From Pseudomonadota bacterium (lineage in GTDB: Bacteria; Desulfobacterota; JADFVX01), in assembly GCA_015222755.1 (NCBI GenBank), contig JADFVX010000065.1, forward strand, positions 1 through 11,998: 11,998 bases of DNA, read 5' to 3'. The notes under the pieces are model-generated. The model made no database searches. It saw only the letters and a list, made by a program, of their open reading frames with translations, and was not told where the DNA came from. Below are positions 7,882 to 11,998 of the stretch, one piece after another. How positions within the stretch are numbered: position 1 is the stretch's first letter; the number at the start of each line of letters is the position of its first letter. Made by a program: the position numbers and the translations under genes.

Positions 7882-9036
7882 ATGGACAGACCCTTTATCT
7901 ACCTTGATAACGCCGCCACCTCCTTCCCGAAACCGGAAGCCGTACTTAAAGCTGTCGATCATGCACTACGCGTTGTCGGTGGAAGCCCCGGGCGTTCAGG
8001 CCACCGCCTTGCCATAAATGCTGACAAGATCATATTTGAAGCACGTGAAAACATATGTCGTCTTTTGGGTATAGCTGACAGTTCACGTCTCATCTTTACC
8101 TCAGGCGCGACGGAATCTCTTAACCTTGCAATAAAAGGTATTCTTGAAAGTGGAGATCACGTCGTCATATCATCTATGGAGCACAGCTCCGTCACAAGAC
8201 CTCTTCATTCACTGTCACAAAAAGCTGTGGAGGTAACAAAGGTCAAATGTGACAAAAAAGGTCTGCTTGCCCCTGACGATATCACTAAGGCCATCAAAAA
8301 AAATACCCGTCTCATCGTACTGACCCATGCCTCTAATGTAACCGGTACCATTCAGCCCGTCTGTGAAGTGGGTAAAATCGCACGCGAAAGAGGCATTACA
8401 TTTCTCGTTGATGCCTGCCAGACGGCAGGAGTCTTCCCAATAGACCTGGAATCGATCCCCGTTGATATGCTGGCAGCATCGGGACATAAGGGACTCCTTG
8501 GCCCCCAGGGGACAGGCATCCTCTATATCCGGCCGGGGATAAACCTGTCTCCCCTCAAAGAGGGTGGGACAGGACGAGGCCCATCTGATGATAAACAACC
8601 AGAAGCATTGCCTGATCGTTTCGAGGCAGGCACAATGAACACCCCCGGTATCGCCGGACTTGGCGCAGCTGCTGCCTTTCTGCTGGAACAGACCGTGGAA
8701 GCGGTAAGACAAAAAGAGATGCTTTTATACAAACAACTCTTGGAAGGACTGATTGCCATCGAAGGAGTCACCACATACGGCAGCAGTGACCCTGGAAAAA
8801 AAGTTTCCCTTCTGAGTTTCAACATTGAAGGTCTCGACCCTTCACTGGTCTCCTTCCGCCTGGACGAGGAATTTGACATTCTATCTCGAAGCGGTCTCCA
8901 CTGTGCACCTGATGCGCACAAGACGGTAGGCACATTTCCCGAGGGAGCAGTTCGGCTCAGCCCCGGCTTTTACAACATCCCTGGAGATATAGATAAAACT
9001 ATCGCCGCCATCCACCGGATAGCCAAAGAGCGCTGA
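7882..9036 (+). CDS. class V aminotransferase, cysteine desulfurase family
   Basis: PLP enzyme of 384 residues, predicted to take sulfur (or selenium) from cysteine (or selenocysteine) as a protein-bound persulfide. Seen: YLDNAATSFPKP at 7-18, FTSGATESLNLAIKG (72-86), the ring-stacking histidine in SMEHSSV (H101), SNVTGTIQP (151-159), VDACQTAGVFPID (176-188) with D177 and Q180, the PLP lysine K203 in ASGHKGLLGPQGTG, RFEAGTMNTPGIAGL (246-260), and the catalytic-loop cysteine C341 in SRSGLHCAPDAHKTVGT. These are hallmarks of the SufS-like subgroup often listed as 'cysteine desulfurase family protein'. No sufBCD, iscU or tRNA-modification gene is adjacent. Its immediate partner is a DUF3343 gene starting three bases after the stop. 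No clear Shine-Dalgarno precedes the ATG, so it may depend on transcription and coupling from the upstream gene. Confidence 0.9.
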   Translation: MDRPFIYLDNAATSFPKPEAVLKAVDHALRVVGGSPGRSGHRLAINADKIIFEARENICRLLGIADSSRLIFTSGATESLNLAIKGILESGDHVVISSMEHSSVTRPLHSLSQKAVEVTKVKCDKKGLLAPDDITKAIKKNTRLIVLTHASNVTGTIQPVCEVGKIARERGITFLVDACQTAGVFPIDLESIPVDMLAASGHKGLLGPQGTGILYIRPGINLSPLKEGGTGRGPSDDKQPEALPDRFEAGTMNTPGIAGLGAAAAFLLEQTVEAVRQKEMLLYKQLLEGLIAIEGVTTYGSSDPGKKVSLLSFNIEGLDPSLVSFRLDEEFDILSRSGLHCAPDAHKTVGTFPEGAVRLSPGFYNIPGDIDKTIAAIHRIAKER

Positions 9037-9039
9037 CCT

Positions 9040-9294
9040 ATGCCAGTTAAAGATAGTAGAGAGTCTCTGAAGACGATGGAAGGAACTTTTCTGGTCTTTG
9101 AGACAACCCACCTGACTATGAAGGCGGAAAGCACCTTGAAAGAAGCAGACATCCCAGTTAGGCTTTTCCCCAAGCCGAGGAAGATTATAAGTGAATGCGG
9201 GCTTATAATGAAAGTCTTGGATAGTGATTTGGGCACTGCAAAGAGCCTACTGAAAGAAAAAGGGATTGAGATCAAGGCTGAGCTGCAGCTTTAA
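9040..9294 (+). CDS. DUF3343 protein, putative Se/S carrier-like
   Basis: Small cytosolic protein of 84 residues. The segment TFLVFETTHLTMKAESTLKE (16-35), then IPVRLFPKPRKIISECGLIM (38-57) with single cysteine C53, matches the DUF3343 pattern. That domain is described as a putative selenium/sulfur carrier because it occurs near cysteine desulfurases and selenium genes. It begins three bases after the stop of the desulfurase gene, which implies cotranscription and probably translational coupling. The natural reading is that C53 accepts persulfide or perselenide sulfur from the desulfurase; this is inference. A second ATG at 9076 (residue 13) would give a product starting nearer the conserved core. 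Neither ATG has a strong ribosome-binding site, so the start is uncertain. Confidence 0.8.
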   Translation: MPVKDSRESLKTMEGTFLVFETTHLTMKAESTLKEADIPVRLFPKPRKIISECGLIMKVLDSDLGTAKSLLKEKGIEIKAELQL

Positions 9295-9301
9295 TAAAAA
9301 A

Positions 9302-9320
9302 GCCCCCAAAAATTGGGGGC
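9302..9320 (-). terminator. rho-independent terminator of the lipoprotein gene
   Basis: A perfect 8-bp stem (GCCCCCAA / TTGGGGGC) closed by three bases. On the minus strand it is followed at once by a T-run (TTTTTT, then ATT), the classical layout for stopping transcription of the 10302-9349 gene, whose stop lies 29 bases before the stem. On the plus strand no T-run follows the stem, so it would end the desulfurase/DUF3343 transcript poorly or only by pausing. Confidence 0.8.
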
Positions 9321-9348
9321 CATGAAGTCCTGATTTATAAAAGTTTTT

Positions 9349-10302
9349 TTATGCCTCTGGAATTGCCACAGGATACTTAGACTTGTACTCCTCTATGTCC
9401 TCCTTTTTCATGCCCCGCAGTGATTGTCCAAAACTCTTAAGAAGATCTTTTTGAACACGATTATACTTCAGCCTGCGGGTAGTTGCCATATCATCGTTAA
9501 GCCAATCTATTAAAAAGATACCGGCAAGGAAATCGACGATTTCAAGGGGATGGTATTCAGCTTCAACACCGACGACAAAAAGTCCAACCTTGCCACCTAT
9601 GCCCCAATAGTCTCGGTAGTCCTGGTAGAGTTTATTACTCGGTTTGTGAAGGGCTACTGCACTTGCCGTCACACCACCTGGCCCGAAGAGTCCTCCTTTC
9701 GCACCAGCAACTGCAGTTCCACCGACAGGCCCAACGGCAATATCAAAACTGCTTTCCGCTCGCCCCCCAGGCCCGCCTTTCTGATAATAACCAAGCCCGG
9801 CAGAACTCCCCGTATAGGCGACAACTTGTGCGGCTCGTGTCACCCAGGCACCGGCACCAAGCTGGGGCCCGACGTTGACTTCCACTGTAAACATATCAAC
9901 AGCATCCTTTATGCGATCGGGGATATACCATAAGACCTTCTCTAGTACAGACGCTTTGTGAGGAGCCCTCAACCCTTTCTTGTTGAAGCCCAGCATAGAG
10001 TCTTCAGAAAGACCCTTCAGGGTTTCAGAAGGGACTTTCTCAAGGATAGTATTTATCCTAGGATCATCAGGATGGAACTGTTGTGCCATTTGAATCATCT
10101 TGACACCTTCTTCCATCTTGCCCTCCTCAATGAGGAACTCTCCTTCCTTAACAGCTGACTGTACCTGGCTGTTGAGCGTTCTCATGTCAACCTTTGGCGC
10201 ACAGGCTGGAAGAGCAGTAACAAATAAAAACACCGCAAATGTCAGTGACTTTGCGTACCTTTTCAACTTGGACAGATCACGATACTTTACATTTTTCTGC
10301 AT
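9349..10302 (-). CDS. lipoprotein of unknown function with a glycine-rich, probably beta-structured domain
   Basis: Unrecognised protein of 317 residues. It has a basic N-terminus (K12, K14, R15, K18), a hydrophobic stretch at 20-31 and a lipobox LPAC with the lipidated cysteine at C34, so it should be a periplasm-facing lipoprotein. Residues about 50-90 look like a single TPR-like helical hairpin (EGEFLIEEGKMEEGVKMIQM and a following HPDDP). Residues 119-136 contain VLEKVLWYIPDRIKDAVDMF. Residues about 140-250 are rich in glycine, alanine and valine with alternating hydrophobic residues, suggesting beta strands, and include GGKVGLFVVGVEAEYHPLEI. The tail (275-317) is basic then acidic. D267-D271 includes a WLNDD motif. 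The start ATG at 10302 has AAGGAG eight bases upstream, and a terminator follows, so it is a single-gene transcript. The position of the lipid anchor (inner or outer membrane) and the role are unknown; an alanine at +2 fits outer-membrane sorting. Confidence 0.75.
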   Translation of the reverse strand: MQKNVKYRDLSKLKRYAKSLTFAVFLFVTALPACAPKVDMRTLNSQVQSAVKEGEFLIEEGKMEEGVKMIQMAQQFHPDDPRINTILEKVPSETLKGLSEDSMLGFNKKGLRAPHKASVLEKVLWYIPDRIKDAVDMFTVEVNVGPQLGAGAWVTRAAQVVAYTGSSAGLGYYQKGGPGGRAESSFDIAVGPVGGTAVAGAKGGLFGPGGVTASAVALHKPSNKLYQDYRDYWGIGGKVGLFVVGVEAEYHPLEIVDFLAGIFLIDWLNDDMATTRRLKYNRVQKDLLKSFGQSLRGMKKEDIEEYKSKYPVAIPEA

Positions 10303-10617
10303 TGAACCTCTCCTTTTAATAGATTTCTTCTAAATTTAAACATTGGAATATACATTAATAAATTACCACAAAGCAAGCTAGTCGACCCCACCCCCAGCAT
10401 GATTTTTTATGAATCTCTATATATCACAAGAGAAACAAAAATGCACAACATATTTTGCCTTAAGCTACTACATTTTTTCAAATGGCATATGTAATCAATT
10501 AATGCTAAAAGCCTTCCACAGAGTTTTAAGTAAATAACCATGAGTACAAAGCTTTCCCTTAGATGCACCTATAAAAACTTTGTGGCACACTTAAAAGTCG
10601 CTCAGTCCCCTCATAGT
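10303..10617. other. AT-rich spacer between endonuclease V and lipoprotein genes
   Basis: 315 bases without a supported gene. The left end holds the ribosome-binding site and a weak promoter candidate for the lipoprotein gene. The right part receives the endonuclease V transcript, but I see no hairpin with a U-tract there. I found only a distant ACAAAG/CTTTGT pairing around 10548-10583, which is too loose to call a terminator. Confidence 0.5.
10347..10376 (-). promoter_or_regulatory. weak candidate promoter for the lipoprotein gene
   Basis: On the minus strand TTGCTT (10376-10371) and TATATT (10352-10347; 5 of 6 to the -10 consensus) are 18 bases apart. The start of transcription would be near 10340, about 38 bases before the ATG. 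The -35 is poor and the region is AT-rich, so chance is a real possibility. Confidence 0.3.
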
Positions 10618-11301
10618 TTAAGGGCTTTGGGATTCAATTCGAATCTTGTTTGACAGAATATGTGCCCGCCGTGTAGCTTCGGGCAACCTGTATTTTGTGC
10701 TACACCCAAGGACTAGCTCCCTACTTTCTTCTATTGTGACCAAGTGCCCCGACGATACAAAAACAGGTTTGACACCCTTCCTCGTTCTAAGTACAGTTCC
10801 GACCTCAAGCCCATGATAAACCAGAGTTGCAAATTCTCCCTTGTCGATGCCGGGTTCATTGTATTCACCTACGAGCCGTGTCTTCGCACAGCCTATGGTA
10901 GGGATATCCAGAAAAAGACCGATGTGAGAGGCGATACCTATGCCCCTCGGGTGGGCTATCCCCTGTCCGTCGAATATTGCAAGATCGGGGACGGTCTTCA
11001 GCTCTTTGAAGGCCTCAATAACAACAGGCCCTTCCCGGAAGGAGAGCAGGCCGGGGATATAGGGGAAGTCTACCCTGCCGCTGGCGCATGACTCCTCTAT
11101 GACTTCAAGTCCGGGAAAGGAAAGGATGACAATGGCGGCATGAAACAGGTCGCCATGTTTCTCGTAAGACACGTCTACACCGGCAATGAGTTTAGGTGTT
11201 TTTTGAAGTTCACGAAATACCAGTCTCTCACGCAGCCTTTGCTGGAGCGCTACCGCCTCTTTCGGTGCGATGTCCCATCGGTGCAATTCTTTGACCTTCA
11301 T
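10618..11301 (-). CDS. nfi: endonuclease V (deoxyinosine 3' endonuclease)
   Basis: DNA-repair nuclease of 227 residues that cuts the second phosphodiester bond 3' to deoxyinosine, starting removal of deaminated adenine. All key family residues are present: D43 in GVDVSY, the YIPGLLSFREGP block (81-92) with its tyrosine wedge region and E90, D111 in DGQGIAHPRGIGIASHIG, K140 in CAKTRLVGEY, KPVFVSSGH (178-186) and H214 near the C-terminus. Numbering is nearly identical to the Thermotoga maritima enzyme (D43, E89, D110, H214). The start ATG at 11301 has only a weak upstream site. The gene is divergent from the arsR-like gene with 103 bases between them, and no functional link to either neighbour is evident. 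Confidence 0.93.
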   Translation of the reverse strand: MKVKELHRWDIAPKEAVALQQRLRERLVFRELQKTPKLIAGVDVSYEKHGDLFHAAIVILSFPGLEVIEESCASGRVDFPYIPGLLSFREGPVVIEAFKELKTVPDLAIFDGQGIAHPRGIGIASHIGLFLDIPTIGCAKTRLVGEYNEPGIDKGEFATLVYHGLEVGTVLRTRKGVKPVFVSSGHLVTIEESRELVLGCSTKYRLPEATRRAHILSNKIRIESQSP

Positions 11302-11331
11302 ATATTCTACGGTATAGCACTATTTTTTTAT

Positions 11332-11360
11332 TTGCAACTTTTTTAAGATTAGCTTATCTT
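11332..11360 (+). promoter_or_regulatory. candidate promoter of the arsR-DUF3365 operon
   Basis: TTGCAA (11332-11337; 4 of 6) and TATCTT (11355-11360; 4 of 6) with an ideal 17-base spacer. The -10 half overlaps an imperfect 16-base palindrome (AAGAT...ATCTT, 11345-11360) and directly abuts the larger inverted repeat downstream. A bound repressor would therefore block polymerase. Confidence 0.45.
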
Positions 11361-11388
11361 ATATTCAAGAATATGAATATCTGAATAT
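11361..11388 (+). promoter_or_regulatory. likely ArsR-family operator (inverted repeat ATATTCA / TGAATAT)
   Basis: ATATTCA at 11361-11367 is mirrored exactly by TGAATAT at 11374-11380 (6-base spacer) and again at 11382-11388. Symmetric TTCA/TGAA-containing repeats in AT-rich DNA beside the promoter are typical of ArsR/SmtB-family sites. It sits between the proposed -10 and the ATG at 11405, so autorepression is the simple reading. A regulatory effect on the divergent endonuclease V gene is possible but not supported. Confidence 0.6.
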
Positions 11389-11404
11389 GTTTTTTTGAGG
11401 GATT

Positions 11405-11698
11405 ATGGAAAAGGAAGAGATAAGGGCAGCAGATTTTTCAACTGAGGCAGAGATGCTCAAGGTGCTGGGGCATCCTGTAAGGCTTAAGATAGTCGTAGGC
11501 CTTACGGCAAATGCCTGCTGTGTGAAAGATATATGGGAGTGCATGGACCTTCCACAGCCGGTAGTTTCTCAGCATCTGGCAGTCCTTAAGAGTAGAGGAG
11601 TTGTTGAGGCAAAAAGAGAGGGGAAAAAAATGCTTTATTCAGTTTGCAGTCCCTTCGCCAAAAAAGTGGCAAGATCGCTTGTCAGCAGTATGGGCTGA
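11405..11698 (+). CDS. ArsR-family winged helix-turn-helix transcriptional regulator
   Basis: DNA-binding repressor of 97 residues, a usual ArsR/SmtB length. LKVLGHPVRLKIVVGL (18-33) is the family's opening helix signature, the recognition helix is PQPVVSQHLAVLKSRGVV (50-67), and the wing is EAKREGKKMLYSV (68-80). In the segment where metal-sensing members carry ELCVCDL, this protein has ACCVKDI with adjacent C38 and C39. C46 lies eight residues on and C81 follows the wing, so a thiol-based sensor (metal, metalloid or reactive sulfur) is plausible. GAGGG at 11396-11400 precedes the ATG. A palindromic operator lies directly upstream, implying autoregulation. It is followed after 34 bases by the exported DUF3365 gene, which is probably its target. 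The inducer cannot be read from sequence. Confidence 0.88.
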   Translation: MEKEEIRAADFSTEAEMLKVLGHPVRLKIVVGLTANACCVKDIWECMDLPQPVVSQHLAVLKSRGVVEAKREGKKMLYSVCSPFAKKVARSLVSSMG

Positions 11699-11732
11699 CG
11701 TTTTCATAAAATAAAAATTTATTGGAGGTAAA

Positions 11733-11998
11733 ATGAAAGTTCTAAATATTCTATTGCTAGCGCTTCTGATGTCAATCTGCGCAAGTCCGCTTGCTGCGCA
11801 GGAGCTTGTAGATGCAAGACAGCTAAAGGCAAAAAAGATCGCAGATGAGATAATCGATATGCGAAGCGAACGGGCGGCATTGCTGATCCATGCTGACAAG
11901 GCCGTAACGCCGAAGCTTTTTAAGGAAGTATGCGGGGCTGTAAAAAAGCGCGCCATGGCACTTGCCAGGGAGAACAAGGTAAAGATAAGGCATGCCGC
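11733..11998 (+). CDS. exported Tll0287-like (DUF3365) protein, 5' part only
   Basis: Partial gene: 88 codons plus two bases are present and the frame runs off the right edge. The ATG at 11733 has a very good ribosome-binding site (GGAGG at 11724-11728). The product begins with a signal peptide: K2, a hydrophobic run LNILLLALLMSICASPL, and probable cleavage after the alanines at 21-22. The mature start QELVDARQLKAKKIADEI is helical and charged. The segment AVTPKLFKEVCGAVKKRAMA (57-76) followed by LARENKVKIRHA resembles the beginning of the DUF3365/Tll0287-like domain, a PAS-like periplasmic domain in which a c-type heme has been reported for some members. No CXXCH is seen in the visible part; C67 is the only mature cysteine so far. 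It is probably cotranscribed with the ArsR gene 34 bases upstream. Family assignment is from memory of motif shape. Confidence 0.65.
   Translation, partial: MKVLNILLLALLMSICASPLAAQELVDARQLKAKKIADEIIDMRSERAALLIHADKAVTPKLFKEVCGAVKKRAMALARENKVKIRHA

Noticed and set aside
10548..10583. ACAAAG / CTTTGT pairing downstream of endonuclease V as a terminator
   Set aside because: A six-base stem around a loop of more than twenty bases, without a U-tract in the proper place.
10620..10650. GATTC...GAATC next to TTCGAATC, resembling a tRNA T-arm
   Set aside because: It lies inside the end of the endonuclease V coding sequence (codons for IRIES) and there is no acceptor, D or anticodon arm around it.
11639..11977. 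112-codon minus-strand reading frame at the right end
   Set aside because: It is the antisense shadow of the arsR end and the DUF3365 gene, which has a strong ribosome-binding site and a signal peptide.

Overview
The window looks like a core-metabolism stretch of a Gram-negative bacterial chromosome. Signs are a long-chain (octaprenyl-type) polyprenyl diphosphate synthase, a lipoprotein with a clear lipobox, and moderate GC with many ATA/CTT codons. An iron-sulfur NadA without NadB/NadC beside it, a cysteine desulfurase paired with a DUF3343 protein, a nitronate-monooxygenase-like enzyme with a cysteine-rich tail and a Tll0287-like (DUF3365) exported protein together suggest an anaerobe or microaerophile of Desulfobacterota or Nitrospirota type. 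That placement is inference. I see no tRNA, rRNA, CRISPR array, IS element or phage gene.

Layout. 64-2052 (+): Kef-type cation/proton antiporter with TrkA/RCK domains. 2119-3129 (+): zinc-ribbon/RDD membrane protein. Its stop codon overlaps that of the convergent nadA (3126-4043, -). 4107-4474: gene-poor stretch. 4475-5404 (+): transaldolase-family enzyme. 5514-6488 (+): polyprenyl synthase with the best sigma70-type promoter in the window and an almost absent 5' leader. 6578-7837 (+): NPD/nitronate monooxygenase-family flavoprotein. 7882-9036 and 9040-9294 (+): class V aminotransferase/cysteine desulfurase and DUF3343 protein, almost certainly cotranscribed. A strong hairpin at 9302-9320 has its U-tract on the minus strand and ends the gene facing it. 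That gene is an unrecognised lipoprotein (9349-10302, -). 10303-10617: mostly featureless AT-rich spacer. 10618-11301 (-): endonuclease V. Divergent from it, 11405-11698 (+) is an ArsR-family repressor with a palindromic operator region in front. It is followed by a secreted DUF3365 protein that begins at 11733 and runs off the right edge.

Most genes are independent housekeeping functions (ion homeostasis, NAD synthesis, sugar phosphates, isoprenoids, DNA repair). Two small modules deserve attention. The desulfurase + DUF3343 pair probably handles sulfur or selenium. The ArsR + DUF3365 pair probably forms an autoregulated redox- or metal-responsive unit. I found no clear novel defence system or mobile system; the main unknown is the lipoprotein. 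Two starts (nadA and the polyprenyl synthase) are placed inside the longest possible reading frame, because promoter elements and ribosome-binding sites rule out the longer versions.
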